From Hexactinellida sp. DTS-2022 (taxonomy: Eukaryota; Porifera; Hexactinellida): a DNA stretch of 64,000 nucleotides. The notes beneath the pieces are model-generated. The model saw nothing but the letters and a program-made list of their open reading frames with translations, had not been told where the DNA came from and did not search any database. Shown piece after piece: positions 35,629-47,195 of the stretch. Numbering within the stretch: the stretch's first letter is position 1; each line of letters opens with the position of its first letter. The translations under genes were made by a program, and so were the position numbers. Location of the stretch: NCBI GenBank assembly GCA_028753945.1, contig JAPNXP010000002.1, positions 2,976,001 to 3,040,000 on the forward strand, read 5' to 3'.

Positions 35629-36019
35629 CAGGGGCGCCGAACCGAGGGGGGAAGTGGGGCCCTGGCCCCCCTGGCCCGGATATTCGGCGGGGCCCGGTGG
35701 GGCCTAAGGCTCCTAGGCCCTTCATTCTATTCATAATTTATAATAATTATAATTATTGTTGTAAAGATTTGCAGCATAGTTTATCACATTCTTAAAATTT
35801 TACAGTGTATTTAGATTTGTTTAGCTATTTTCTTAGGAAATAACACAAAGTTTATAACAGTTTTATAACAATCTAGTGTTTTCAACATACATTAATTGTA
35901 TTCTGACATGTATTATTGGTGTTCTCTAAGTTACTTCTAGGCCCAAAAAGTTGTAATTAGGGGCCTTTAATTATGGGGCCTCCGACCCCGAATATATTTT
36001 ATCAAAAGCAGCGCCCCTG
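35629..36019. mobile_element. hAT-type MITE with perfect 8-bp duplication
   Basis: It starts CAGGGGCGC and ends GCGCCCCTG, and AGCATAAT stands on both sides (35621-35628, 36020-36027). The inner part is GGGGCC-rich at both ends and AT-rich in the middle. The CAGGGGCGC end and 8-bp duplication identify the hAT superfamily. The perfect duplication suggests a fairly recent insertion. Confidence 0.9.
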
Positions 36020-36171
36020 AGCATAATAGTAATATAGACCTGTTGTGTAGAATTTTGAGACGGAAGTATATAAGGAAATTTTTATTGCTCTCCATTGTCT
36101 GCAAGTATCATAAGACTAATTCAATCAAAAAAATCAAAATAAATAGTCAATCTTTCTATTCTGATTTTAAA

Positions 36172-36339
36172 ATGAATTCAGAAGAGTATCAAGAAATCAA
36201 TCAGTTTCTTCGAGAACAAAATATCCTAAGACAGTCCAATACTTACGGTAAACAAGATGGAACTACTAAAGGAAACTTTCCTATTTTATTGCAGAATCCG
36301 ACAACCTTTTCAAGGAGAGAAGTATTTTTTAAATCCTGA
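36172..36339 (+). CDS. Candidate small or terminal exon, unknown
   Basis: The frame open from 36043 contains, from ATG 36172, a 55-residue polar peptide (MNSEEYQEINQFLREQN, then GKQDGTTKGNFPILLQNP) that looks more protein-like than the surrounding AT-rich ORFs. It stops at 36337-36339 and an AATAAA follows at 36358-36363. It lies 150 bp after a hAT MITE. I do not recognise it. It could be the last exon of a host gene or a chance frame. Confidence 0.3.
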   Translation: MNSEEYQEINQFLREQNILRQSNTYGKQDGTTKGNFPILLQNPTTFSRREVFFKS

Positions 36340-36748
36340 AAATTTCTCCTTTCTACTAATAAATATTCCCATTACGAATATATATTTTAATTAAAATCAG
36401 TAGATCCTCTTTAACAGCCACTGTATAGTGGTTACCTTTACATAACGGCCACTTGGGCCAGTCCTTTCCTGGTTGTTATTACTTAACAGGTTCTATTACA
36501 TTTGATTTCTTAGTTTTAATTATTTTGTAAAGATTGAATCTGGAAATTTCACATAAAATCGTGTGTTTGATTCTTGTTGGTTCGAGCCACTGCTACAGTA
36601 TCATTCGTAAGTTGCCTATATTAGTCGAAGTATTTTAACGGTGTCCACGCACAGGAATGTTTAATCTCTCACAAGCATTTCGAATTGTGCTTATATTACT
36701 TCAATTGGAGAATTGAAACAACCCCGGTAAAGCATAAGCTATAAGCTA

Positions 36749-38341
36749 TTAAGGCCCCTCTTTGGTTAATTTGGTAATTGAGATTAGACTGTTTTCGTAT
36801 AGTACACAGTAAAGTATTGATACATTGAAAATTTCAAGTGAATCTGAGCTCTACTTTTGCAGTTAATACCAGTTTAGTGCTCAGGAATGTGTGTATCATC
36901 ATGAAAATGTCAATTTTCAATTGAAAATATATTTACATTTGGTTCAACTATTGCAAATTTGGTCTAAATTGTTTGAAACCAAGTCTAAACTGATGAAGAC
37001 ATATGTAATTCGGTGGGATTTTTCAAACTAACCACTAACATACAAACTTTGTGAGTTATAGCCCTTTGAAGTCACATTTTGACTGCCAATTTTTGCATTA
37101 TTCGATGTTTTATGTCAATATGCGGTCCAAGTCGAACTTCAAAGATATAGAATTTTGAAATTTTTTATGCTAGAGGTTAGTTTGAAAAATCACCCCGAAT
37201 TACATATGTCCTCGTTAGTTTAGACTTGGTTTCAAACAATTTGGACCAAATTAGCAATAGTTGAACCAAAAATAAATGGAATTTTAAATTTACTTTTCAC
37301 ACTATTATGAGGGTATTCCGGTCAATATATAGGACAGCAATCTTAGGAAAATGGTTTCAATTGTGATTCTAATGGGTTTGCAATATTATATGGATGTGAT
37401 GGGAAATTTAGTGCTAAGCTCTAGAGTTTATAGTTTTGAAGAAATAAATATGCTAAATCATCAAAAATGGGCACATTTTATGCCCATATATGGTCATTTG
37501 GAAGATTTTTGCGAGTTAGGGTCATAAAATGTATTATGGACGAATAGGAAACCGGGTATTGCGAGCATTTTGCACTCAAATATTTCATTATTGGTCGACG
37601 GGTTTCTGAGATTCAATGTAGAGATGTGAAAGGACCACCCAATGAGTTGAAAGGTCAGAAAGTTTAAAATGCTAAAGCGTTCACAGTTTTCTTCCAAATT
37701 GTTTGAAACCAAGTGTAAACGATTGAATATATATTTAATATGGGAATGACCCTTGATCTAAACTTTACAATACAAACTTTCAAAGTTAATGCCCTTGGAA
37801 GTCAGACTAGGGACCTTGACAGTCCAAATCTGACTTCAAATGACTATAACTCGGAACTTAATTTTTGGAATGTTGAAAATTTAGGTTTACAACAAAAGTA
37901 GATATGCAAATATACTTTTGTATGAATAACAACTATATTGAAAACAAATTGTGGCATTGCCAGCCTACTAAACTTTCATTCCATTTGAAAAAGTTACCCT
38001 CCATGATGTCCTTCACATTCCTGGATCTTATAATGGTCGCTACAGCAAAACTATTAGTCAGATTCACCTGAAATTTTCAATGTGGCTTGACTTTCTGGTG
38101 TACTATCCAAAAACAATCGAATCTCAATTTATCTGACCAGCATTGTGTGGCCGTAATTGATATTACTCTCAATTTGGCCGTATAACAGACATTCCCCAAT
38201 TTCAAATTGCTCTAGTGAGTTCAATTGTCCTCAGAATTAAGCCAAATTTTCCTATATTATCCTCCCGGGTATTATAACTAATAAAAACGAAATAAACTGA
38301 ATTATTTAAATAATTCAAAATTAACCCGAGAGGGGCCTTAA
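36749..38341. mobile_element. Element N (1.59 kb)
   Basis: TTAA lies at both edges, with ends GGCCCCTCTTTGGTTAATTT and the inverse of AAATTAACCCGAGAGGGGCC. Inside, 36780-37320 and about 37930-38150 carry G-related hairpin sequence and 37400-37620 is K-type. An 18-bp palindrome GAATTATTTAAATAATTC lies near the right end (about 38310). It is a nested, non-coding element. Confidence 0.75.
37400..37625. repeat. K-type repeat segment in element N
   Basis: It includes the CC(A/T)6GG box at 37484-37493 and GTGCTAAGCTCTAGAG near 37411. It is similar, inverted, to 2540-2765. Confidence 0.6.
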
Positions 38342-40046
38342 TAGGCTTCTAGAATAAATTATTTTGGCTAAGTATAGATTCTTTTGATTATAACTATAAG
38401 AGCGTCTATCCTGTATATCACATTTTATATGCATTCGGTAACTACTTCTACTTGTTCTAGAATGTTCTAAATCAATACTCTACTTCTATTTTGCCTACGC
38501 TTTAGTCTGCCTCAGCTCAGTTAGCAATTAATGACGTCTATCAGCCAATATTTAATTCTGAAGGCAGCGGAGTCAGTAAAGTCGATACTTTCGTGAAGTT
38601 TAATAATAATTGGCCTACTAATCTGTGATAATTGCTTGATTTATGGGTGAAAAAACTGGTCAATCTTGAGTTAAGTATTAATTATTATGTATACAAATTT
38701 TCAAGGCTTAATCTAACGTATCTTTCTCAAAATAGTCCGGCATTTAGTCCGGCAACTGGTCTTTCAAAATATTCCCAGAAAAATGGCACGGAGCGGTTGT
38801 AATCATGTGGAATTTTTTTTTATACCATATTGAACTTTACCATAAATCTTGAAATAGATTATTGATAACTCTAGGAACTTAGAGCTAAGCTCTCGCATAT
38901 TAATTAATTTCGAGGTTTATGGTCACATCACTCAAATGGCACATCCATATATGGGCATGGGAATTAGAAGACGAGTAACCATTTGGTCACTTGTCTCGTT
39001 AGTTGTTCCAATGAGTTTGTAATGGGTTATAGATGTGAATAGAAGTTTAGAGCTAAGCTCCCGAGTTTATACTTTAGGAGAGAAGAAATTTGCTGCGTCA
39101 TCAAAAATGGTCACATTGTATGCCCATATGTGGATCATTTTGAAAACGGTGCGTATTAGGGTCACGAAATGTATTATTGACGGATAGGAAGTCGGGTATT
39201 GCGAGTACTTTGAGACGTAAATTTTGTTTGTAGCACCTCGGGTGTCTGAGAAAGAAAATTGAGCAGAAAACGTACCCTTGTTTGAGATTATAGGCCATAA
39301 AGGTTCAGATTTTCACTTTTTAATTAATTTTTTTGATCAATTGTTAATTATTTTCGTCAGTTATTGCTTGGATAGAGTAATGATACCACCATTCATACCA
39401 TTGTTGAGATATAGAGTACTTGGATCGATCTAAGTGGTGAAACCAGTGAACCGCTGTCCAAAATAGATCATAACTAAGAAAATACGCTTGTAAAAGTCTA
39501 AAAACCATGTACGAATGTTAGATATTGTCGTTTTGAATTGCTAGGCCCAAAAAAGAAAAATCGGATTATGTTATGTTTTTAAGGTGATTTCCGATATATT
39601 TCCATCCCTTAAGAGCAATTATTTTGATGTTTAGTATTTCGATTCAGTATACTTCATAAAATATCTATTTATCAACGCATTTGCTAGTATAATGGTCTAA
39701 TACTACATTTTCGACAATTGCTCAATAGCACACTTGACTTTTGGTTTGGTATAATTTTGACACATTCAATCCCTGTAGTGATTTGACAGCGTATAGTGAC
39801 ATGAAGAAGGAATTATTTAGAAATTTAGAATGTGAAATGTACATAATTGTGAAACATTAACTTTGGAATTATTGAACCTGTCAATCTATTGATCCATGTT
39901 TCGTTTGAGCAATATCATCTTTACTGAATTATGGAAGTTATTAGATAGTCTCTGGGGTATCCCAGTAGAAACTACCGTTATATTAGACAGTTATTCTTTT
40001 TACTTAATTTATCTTGCATTTATATAATATATTCTCTGATCTTTAG
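38342..40046. other. Intergenic, with a K repeat; possible intron
   Basis: Apart from the K-type repeat at 38870-39310 I see no structure. If the zinc-finger exon at 40047 belongs to a spliced gene, the right part of this interval would be intron. Confidence 0.35.
38870..39310. repeat. K-type repeat
   Basis: It has AGAGCTAAGCTCT near 38880 and a near copy near 39048, a CC(A/T)6GG box at 38945-38954 and a one-mismatch box near 39122. It shares GGTCACGAAATGTATTA and GGATAGGAAGTCG with 49.3 kb and, inverted, 63.2 kb. Confidence 0.7.
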
Positions 40047-40279
40047 GTCATACATCTAAGACTCAGAATGTCCTGTGTGAAATCTGTAATTGCTCGAAAA
40101 ATTATGAAAAGTATCGGCGTCATCTCAGATATCATTTCCACCGTGGAGAAGTTTCTCAAAAAGAGATGAGTGAAATTATTTTTTTGACTAAAAAACACCG
40201 AAAAAATTCTAAATACACTATTTCTCAAATCCCACATGATGGACGAATCTGTTGTCTAGTAATTGATGGAATACAATGA
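40047..40279 (+). pseudogene. Zinc-finger-like exon of recombinase gene
   Basis: A pyrimidine-rich stretch ending in AG (40045-40046) is followed by a frame open from 40049 to TGA at 40277. The peptide has CEICNCSKNYEKYRRHLRYH, a C-x2-C ... H-x3-H-type zinc finger, then a basic stretch (LTKKHRKNSKY). Related metazoan recombinase genes often have such a zinc finger upstream, so I attach it to the recombinase fragment at 41783-43344 on the same strand; this link is inference. The frame does not continue directly. Confidence 0.5.
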
Positions 40280-40826
40280 TTAATTATCACATTGAACCTT
40301 AATATCCATTTAACAAGATATCATGGTTTGACTCAAACAGAACACCTTTTTCTCTCTACTATAAATCCGCCAAATCAATTTTCAAGCAATGGTTTAATCA
40401 TAGTGACAAACAAATGATAGTGAATCCAAGCGTTGATTACTCGAAACCAAACGCTGCATATTAACAGCAAGGAATGCTGATGAGGCATTTTCTATTGACT
40501 ATATTAATCGTTCTAATTCAAGTGTACTTATTGCGATGGAGGTTTCTGAAGTGAAGGCTCTCTTTCTTGCGAATGTGACAGCAATTCTGGAGAATCTGAT
40601 ATGCAGCGTCTTTGTATTTTCGCAAAGAATTCAATAAGTTACAATCTGCATCAGGAGATTGTAATTTTCGTTTATTTCTTGGCACAATGCTGGGGGGTTC
40701 CAGAGCCCCCAAATCAATTGAATGGATATATCTAACTTGTTTATTCTTTTATCTCTGGAATCCAATTAGATTGAACAAGTTAATTTCTTCTGAGATGAAT
40801 AATGGATGTTCGATTCTCATGTTCGA
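40280..40826 (+). pseudogene. Degenerate coding-like stretch
   Basis: Short frames (for example LTARNADEAFSIDYINRSNS from about 40470, and RKEFNKLQSASGDCNFRLFL from about 40620) read like protein but switch frame. They lie between the zinc-finger exon and the B element, on the same strand as the recombinase. I take them as decayed sequence of that gene. Confidence 0.35.
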
Positions 40827-41533
40827 TTAAGGTTCAGGTATACTCTAGAGTACTTCTACCATAAGTATTTACCCGAATGAATTAATTTTTTTACAGCGGA
40901 TTTACTTCATCCTCAGGATGCCAAAAATACAATAATATTGGCAAATAAACTAATAGAGGAAAAATCTTTTTTTAAATTTTACCATTTTTTCGGAATAGAT
41001 CAATCAGAAAAGATAAACAATACCAAGAATATTATTGATAAAATGTGTTTACCTGGATGTAATATAACTTTTGAGTACAGGAATTGTGAATATCTACATT
41101 TTTCTGGATTTTAAATACTTTTATGCGATGTCGATTTTCAAATGAAGATTTTCCTTATCCAAAATCCAAAAAACAGATGAACTATTCATATTAGGGTAAA
41201 TCGCAGGACTGAAAAGTTGGATCTTTACGAGATCTCTCCGAAACCGTTGAGTTTTTGATTCTATGACCAAAATTGACAAAATGACTTCTTCCGCAATTTT
41301 GAAAATGTTAGTTTTGAGATAGCGGATTTTGAAAAAAAAATTTACAGCAATTCTTCCTAAATTGAGGTGACCAAAGTGTGTCAAACTGGAAAAATAATAG
41401 GAATTTTGCTTAGAAATCTCTTGAGAGTACTCATTGGTATCAATACAATCCCAAAATGCAATAAAAGAGAAATAGACAATGATTTGGATTTTATCAAAAT
41501 ATTCGAAATTTGTAGAGTATACCTGAACCTTAA
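40827..41533 (-). mobile_element. MITE family B, copy 2 (707 bp)
   Basis: TTAA lies at both edges, with ends GGTTCAGGTATACTCTA and inverse TAGAGTATACCTGAACC. It is nearly identical to 9589-10294 in reverse orientation. It interrupts the recombinase-gene region. Confidence 0.9.
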
Positions 41534-41782
41534 AATCACTTCAGAGATTTACGAGATTATTTGTAAATGCATAAATCAACTTTATTACCTGATGCAGTTG
41601 TATTGACTCAATTTGATCAGGCTGTCAATCGACTTGAGAGTTCACTTCTTAGACGGAGAAGTTTAAGAAACTAAGATGTAATGACAAGCTCAAGAAAGAT
41701 GTTTGATACTAGCATATCGGTTTTGAGCGAATGATGAATAAACCATCTTCCAAACATGCATCAACATCTCTTCAAAAAGTAA
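41534..41782 (+). pseudogene. Degenerate recombinase-gene segment
   Basis: A frame with PDAVVLTQFDQAVNRLESSL and a terminal LLRRRSLRN lies directly after the B element and ends at a TAA. It probably belongs to the same gene. Confidence 0.35.
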
Positions 41783-43344
41783 GAATCATCGTTAGATTGT
41801 GTTCTAGATAAGGATGATTATTTTTGCATGTTTGGACACCTTGTTTTGGAAATAATAATCCCAAACGGCCAGAGACCCGATGTAATTCAAGGCCTTAAAA
41901 TATGTGAAGTTTTGAAGGCAAAGACTGATGTTGTTTCAGGGTATCACAAGCTGATTGTAAGCGATCATTAGACTGGCTACATACAATCAGCGACTTTATT
42001 TTTATCTCAACCCTGCTTCAAAAATCGTTTGATATTTATTAATAAATTCAGTTCTGCCAAAAATATGGAAATATTTCTCAAGAAACATCTCATATCTGCT
42101 CTTTCACCAGTATTTCAGAATTATAATGGGAAGCCTCTCGATTCTTCTCACTTAACTCCTATATTCAGAAAAGCGTTGGCTTATATGGGAATATTGTTTC
42201 CAGGGACAATTACTGTTCTGAGAAAGGCTTCGGGGACATTGACCGGAAAATTATGTCCTGAGCAGGCTTGGGGCTGATAACGATTACAATCGTAATCGAT
42301 TGTAATCGATTACAACTTTTCCTGTAATCGTAATCGTAATCATAATCAAGCTTTTCTTGAAGGATGTAATCGTAATCGTAATCGTAATCACCCCCTAGTA
42401 ATCAGCCCCAGATATGGCACCAGGCCCCCCCCAAATTTTCCACAATAACTTTAAATAAGGATATAGTTTAAGGGTTCGCTGATCTCATTGCACCTCCAAA
42501 TATATATCCGGCCCCTACAAATAATTCTTGGTGGCTACCCCCATGCACACGGGCATTATTTTTCGTGCGCATGAAACTCCGGGGCTTAATCGAAACAATC
42601 GTAATTGCATCGTAGAGAAATGAATTGTAATCGATTGTAATCGATTACAACATTTCCTGTAATCGTAATCGTAATCATAATCAAGCTTTTTCTGAAGGAT
42701 GTAATCGTAATCGTAATCGTAATCACTCACTAGTAATCAGCCCCAGGTCTGGTCCTTAGAAGCACGAATTGATGTCTCTATTTCTAGGGCATTCGCGTAA
42801 GGTCCATGATAAGAATTATCGCATAAATATCGGACATAATGTCTTAATTAATCCATTTAAAGCATTGGAAAAAATGCAAATACAACCCTTGCCCGAAGAA
42901 ATTGATATTTTGTTTGAGGAATCAAGCCTTGATGCATCTCAACATGACTTACTTCTGGCCGCTGATGATGGTTTCCGGCCCAATAAATCTCATACTGCCC
43001 CTATTAACTGCCAAAGTGATACCCCCGATTCCCAGCCAAATTGTGATGTCTCAATGCAGAAAAATTATTATCCAAATTCTTATAATAATTCTTACTTTTC
43101 TCTTGATTATAATTCTATAAACATTCAAAATGATCTGGGTGATACAACAGTCAATCAGGAAATAGAATTTGGAACGATCTCCAGTAGAAGGAGCTTGTGT
43201 ATTAGTGATCTGAGTGATAAATTTATTGAATTAAGGATTAGGGAATGTTATATTCCCATCACTAAACTTTCAACTGCATCAATTCAACATGAAATTCTTC
43301 CGAAGAATAAAAGGAAGGAGCACGGAGGGGGTTCCTACGCGTAA
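41783..43344 (+). pseudogene. Tyrosine recombinase (integrase-like), broken
   Basis: One frame runs from 41783 to about 42277 with a single TAG at 41969. It shows NGQRPDVIQGLK, which fits the first catalytic Arg of tyrosine recombinases, then LIVSDH and TG, and later TITVLRKASGTL, which fits the second Arg region. Element H (42270-42745) interrupts. The frame at 42769-43344 then starts MSLFLGHSRKVHDKNYRINI, in which LGHS with a Tyr nine residues after the His matches the His and nucleophilic Tyr of the family. A 150-residue Asn/Ser-rich tail follows. The catalytic parts are in the correct order (Arg, Arg, His, Tyr). The family is typical of Crypton/DIRS-like elements and related metazoan genes; which one is unclear. 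The stop and insertion make it inactive. Confidence 0.7.
42270..42745. mobile_element. Element H, GTAATC-rich, dimeric
   Basis: The ends are TGGGGCTGATAACGATTAC and, inverted, TGGGGCTGATTACTAGTG. It contains two copies of a unit of about 145 bp made largely of GTAATC/GATTAC words (42268-42413 and 42580-42745), separated by 165 bp of GC-richer sequence. No clear target duplication is present. The minus-strand YDYDYD reading at 42515-42730 is only the repeat. Confidence 0.7.
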
Positions 43345-43560
43345 ATCGGACCTAACCTTATTCATATAAAATCTTTTAGTACTTTAACAATAGGAAAACA
43401 AAAAAAAGCCAATTTCAAAACGCGATGTCATAAATTTAGCACATGCTAGTCGATCATTTAGACCACTCTTGCATAAATTAAAGAGAAGATATTCAGTTAA
43501 TAGTTAAATTCCAAGATTTATTCTAAGGTACGCACTCTCGGGAATTCAATAACAAATTGA

Positions 43561-43935
43561 AATGTATTACTTCCAACTCATTGTTCTTCTCCAATTAACT
43601 CGCCTATGCTAAGTACTCATCATAAAAGTATTTTCACTAACAAGAAAGAAGAAGCTAAATTTCTCGATTTGTTTTTACTTATATTGACAGAGTGTCAAAT
43701 TTTGAACAGATATCAAGAAGAGAAATTTTCTTGAACACAAAAAACGATCCAAGGTTTTGATTTAGATAATAGTTTGATGGAGCGATATTCTTATCGCGAT
43801 GCCATAAGCAATAATATTTTAAAATTCGGACTATGGGATTATCCAAGAGCATCCGATCTCTATAAATTCATAATTTACATCGATATTTTCGATAACCTAG
43901 TCTGTTTAACTATAATCTATACAAGAACACTTTAG
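43561..43935 (+). pseudogene. 125-codon frame with one TGA, unknown
   Basis: A frame open from 43561 to TAG 43933-43935 has a single stop, TGA at 43732-43734. The peptide on both sides reads like protein: KKEEAKFLDLFLLILTECQ before, and FDLDNSLMERYSYRDAISNN and LKFGLWDYPRASDLYKF after. Neither half alone exceeds the usual ORF cut-off. It lies 217 bp after the recombinase frame on the same strand and may be the end of the same gene or element. The family is not recognised. Confidence 0.45.
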
Positions 43936-45399
43936 GCAACAAAACACTACATTACTATCTTACACCATATCAACTTTCGACAGATTATATATGCGTACTT
44001 GTACGTTCTCCGTTTAAGCTTTTTGTAATTCATTTTATGCATCACTTATAATATATTTACTGTACATGTATTTTGGAAACATAATTTTATTAACTATAGG
44101 TGTATATTTCTTCTACGGTGATATTCGGTTAAAAGTTAGCCGTTTGTAGTATAAGCTTACGCATATATGATTTATCATAGCATTCTTTATATCTGACAAT
44201 GCTAGTCACTATTCCTTTGGTATAGGGATTGGTTAGTATATTCAAATTTAATTTATCCTGTTTTAAGGTATACATAATTATGTAGGCATTATAGTAACCT
44301 CACTCACAAATATAACCATTAACCGAATACTGCCTGAAAGAATATTGTGAAAATGTAACTATTATATGAATCTCCATTTAGAAGTTATTTCTTTTCGTTA
44401 TTTAATTGTTATTTATTCTCCTTATATTCCACATTATACGTTAGTTTTGATGTACTTCTCCATTAATAAAACCTTTCTCAACATTTACACCTTTTTGCGC
44501 ATAACTCATCCAAAACTTCATTAATCTACTCGATAAAATGTCAGTTTGTTATAAAGTACCTATATATTACTTATATAGATATCTAGGTGACTAGGATTCC
44601 TAAGAAAATAGATATTCAAGGTAGTTGAACTATCCTTATTTACCACCAAAATACAATTGAACTCACTTATCCCTGATATCAATGATACATTTCTTTGATA
44701 TAATTTATCCTTGGACATCTCCCATGAGATTGATTTTTCTATGTTCAATGATTTTTCTCATATTACCATTATTCGAAAAGTATATGAAACTATGTAAATT
44801 GTTTAGGCATTGGCATTAATATAATATGCGGATATTCTATGAAAACTATTCTAAATTGCTTTAGATATTACTAGAAATCTAAAATATTTGAAGAAATCAT
44901 ACCGATTATAAATTGGTTTATTCTCTAGTATACATTACTATTGAGTCATATTCATTGCTTATATAAGTGCCTCATATGGATTTATTTGACATGCATGATG
45001 AGTAGGTTCTAAATTAATGAGGTGGGACACACTCAATTTCAGGTGGGCACAGGCCCCACCTGTCCCCACCCTCGCGCCGCCTCTGTATGTATGATGTGAC
45101 TTGTAGCATGATGAACACAACATAATTTAAAATTAGGGCATAAAGTTCAATGAGATAGTTGGGCCTGCTTCGCTATTACAAGTTCATCAATTCTTGGTTT
45201 GGATTTATATAAAGCTATACGTAGGTCTGGCTCCACGCATAGACGAGCACGATGTTAGTTTTTATATGTAATAGTGCCGATAATCCTTGTTCGCAGAGAT
45301 ATGTACTTGGAAACATCAACAGCCCACTCACACCCATTGTAGCGACGCGAGGCAAATAGTGTAAATTAGTAGAATATTGGAATATATGCTATTTCATGG
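43936..45399. other. AT-rich, mostly featureless
   Basis: I see no coding frame or paired repeat. A GC-rich patch at about 45020-45085, read on the minus strand, starts CAGAGGCGGCGCGAGGGTGG, a hAT-like terminus without partner. Confidence 0.45.
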
Positions 45400-45735
45400 A
45401 TGTAGATTCCAAATATGCAGACAGATTATTACCTACGAGCGGGCTACGCTTACTCGATCGCTTCGCGACGTATAACATCCACACAAAAATCGCTTCGCGA
45501 TTGTTGTGTGTTGTACTCAGCACTTCGTGCCTCGCGAGGAAGAAATCTATTGAGTATTTTATAATAAAAATATGTTCGAATTTTTGCAACTTCATGATGA
45601 CGTGAAAATTTGATAATGAGTAAGTATATTCGTGATTATAAGCAAGGAATGTGTAGGCACTATTAATATAGATAATGTATTAAATTTACGTTTTTATCTC
45701 TCATCAAGTGTTTAATATTACCCGGGCAACATACA
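45400..45735. repeat. Diverged P-family fragment with GC hairpins
   Basis: GATAATGAGTAAGTATATT and the following TTTTTATCTCTCATC parallel the right arm of P copy 1. Before it, AATCGC-TTC-GCGATT and GCAC-TTC-GTGC form short stems, replacing the ACCAACCGC region of P. The 68-69 aa ORFs on both strands here come from these palindromes. Confidence 0.5.
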
Positions 45736-45792
45736 AACATAATGTGGGCAACGTTATTGTGGATAAAACATGCTGGACCTATGTGCCCACTT

Positions 45793-45980
45793 TAAGGTTC
45801 CAGTTTACTTCCCAACACTTCTATCAAAAATATTGATCAGATTAAAAACAGTAATTTTGGTCCATCATATCAATGCCAAAAATGCAATAATATTGGCTGA
45901 TTACGTAACATGGAAAATTTTAACTTATTTCTGTAATAGATTTATAAGCAATCATCAACATGGCCAAGATTATTTGTGAA
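45793..45980 (+). mobile_element. Diverged family B fragment
   Basis: TTTAAGGTTCCAGTTTACTTCC resembles the B terminus, and CCAAAAATGCAATAATATTGGC parallels a B interior phrase. No second end is seen. Confidence 0.45.
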
Positions 45981-46011
45981 TATTAGTGTTTAGGCCAGGT
46001 AAAATTATTAA

Positions 46012-46333
46012 TTGTTTATCATCCGGATTTTTTCAGAAAATACGGACGGCGGACGGGATTTTATTTTTATTTTTATTTCCATAGATTTTCAAATAGTAAC
46101 ATTAACCTATGCCAAACAACAAATATTATTATATTATTTTATTATAAAATCACATAACAATGTTAAATTATTAAATAATGCTCCAAAATACACGCCTTAA
46201 TAAAATTGATACATTAGGAGTATTTTACACAAGTTTATAGCTAATATTTTGTACTATTATGTTCATCATGAGATATTAATAAAATATATCCGGGCGGGGA
46301 GTAAAATTTGGGACGGGCGGGGATGATAAACAA
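46012..46333. mobile_element. MITE with TTGTTTATCATCC ends
   Basis: The inverted ends TTGTTTATCATCC are perfect over 13 bp, with GGACGGG/CCCGTCC-type inner matches. The middle is AT-rich. It is 322 bp long and no target duplication is identified. Confidence 0.6.
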
Positions 46334-46804
46334 GTTATTTATTTTATATGGCCTTAGCTGGATATGATATATCCTGAGAATGTAGGGATTGAGGGAAAAT
46401 TTTGAATATTCATTTTAAAGGCTATCGAGTAAAGTCGACTTTGCAATGGTAACTGTAATCATCTTGGCTTCATAAAACTAATAAACAATTCCAAATAGAA
46501 TAAATCTGTTCTGTCACAGGGTATTACTTCTCAAGATTTATCCAAACCGTTGTTGTTTTGAATCCACGTACTATATTGACAAAAATGTGCCTTACAGAAT
46601 GACGAAATTTGCTGGTGGAGGTATGGCAATTTAAAAATAGATCCCCTATTTGGTGCATTCCAATTATCTCAAACTTTTAAACTATTTGAATTTCGCTAGG
46701 AAAATGTTGTGTTTCTAGTTTGGATGCTTTACTATGGGATTTATTTTTTTAGATTAGACACTATCAAATAACATCTTTAGACAAGGTTTTAATTATCAGT
46801 ATTC
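46334..46804. other. AT-rich spacer
   Basis: No feature is supported. A TTTATT at about 46740-46745 would be an AATAAA on the minus strand, downstream of the candidate exon at 46805-47089. Confidence 0.4.
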
Positions 46805-47089
46805 TTAAGAAAGACTAAATTGTAGCCTTCTTGGATGCTGCCTGGCATACTGTTCCACTACTTCCTCAACGTCACATTGTGGAGTATCAATTTTGTCAAC
46901 GGTTTGGGAAATAAAAGTGTTCCCATACTCAGTAATTTGATTTTTAGATATATCAAATATTGGGTGAGTATTAACTCGTTTTAGATATGACTTTTCAAAG
47001 TTCATATAATCGATACTCGACGATAGTCTCCTTGTTTCATGTAGTAGTTGTTCATAAAATCGGTAGTGTACGTAGACTAGTGTATTCAA
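46805..47089 (-). CDS. Candidate terminal exon, unknown protein
   Basis: This minus-strand frame of 94 codons has balanced composition (YVHYRFYEQLLHETRRLSS, then THPIFDISKNQITEYGN and DVEEVVEQYARQHPRRL), unlike the AT-driven ORFs around it. An AATAAA lies about 60 bp beyond the stop. A CTAG just upstream of the start codon could be a splice acceptor. I do not recognise the protein. It may be a last exon or a remnant of a mobile-element gene. Confidence 0.4.
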   Translation of the reverse strand: MNTLVYVHYRFYEQLLHETRRLSSSIDYMNFEKSYLKRVNTHPIFDISKNQITEYGNTFISQTVDKIDTPQCDVEEVVEQYARQHPRRLQFSLS

Positions 47090-47164
47090 ATATTTTTATT
47101 CAAATATTTTTCTGATATTTTTGCCTCATTTTGAACATTTTTATAGGAAACTTTTTCAAGGGAG

Positions 47165-47195
47165 GGGAACGTGCCCCCCCCTAAATCCGCCACTG
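47165..47195 (-). mobile_element. hAT-like terminus
   Basis: Read on the minus strand it starts CAGTGGCGGATTTAGGGGGG, a common hAT-type end. The partner end was not found. Confidence 0.45.

Noticed and set aside
42515..42730. Tyr-Asp-rich ORF on the minus strand
   Set aside because: It is a translation of GTAATC/GATTAC repeats in element H.
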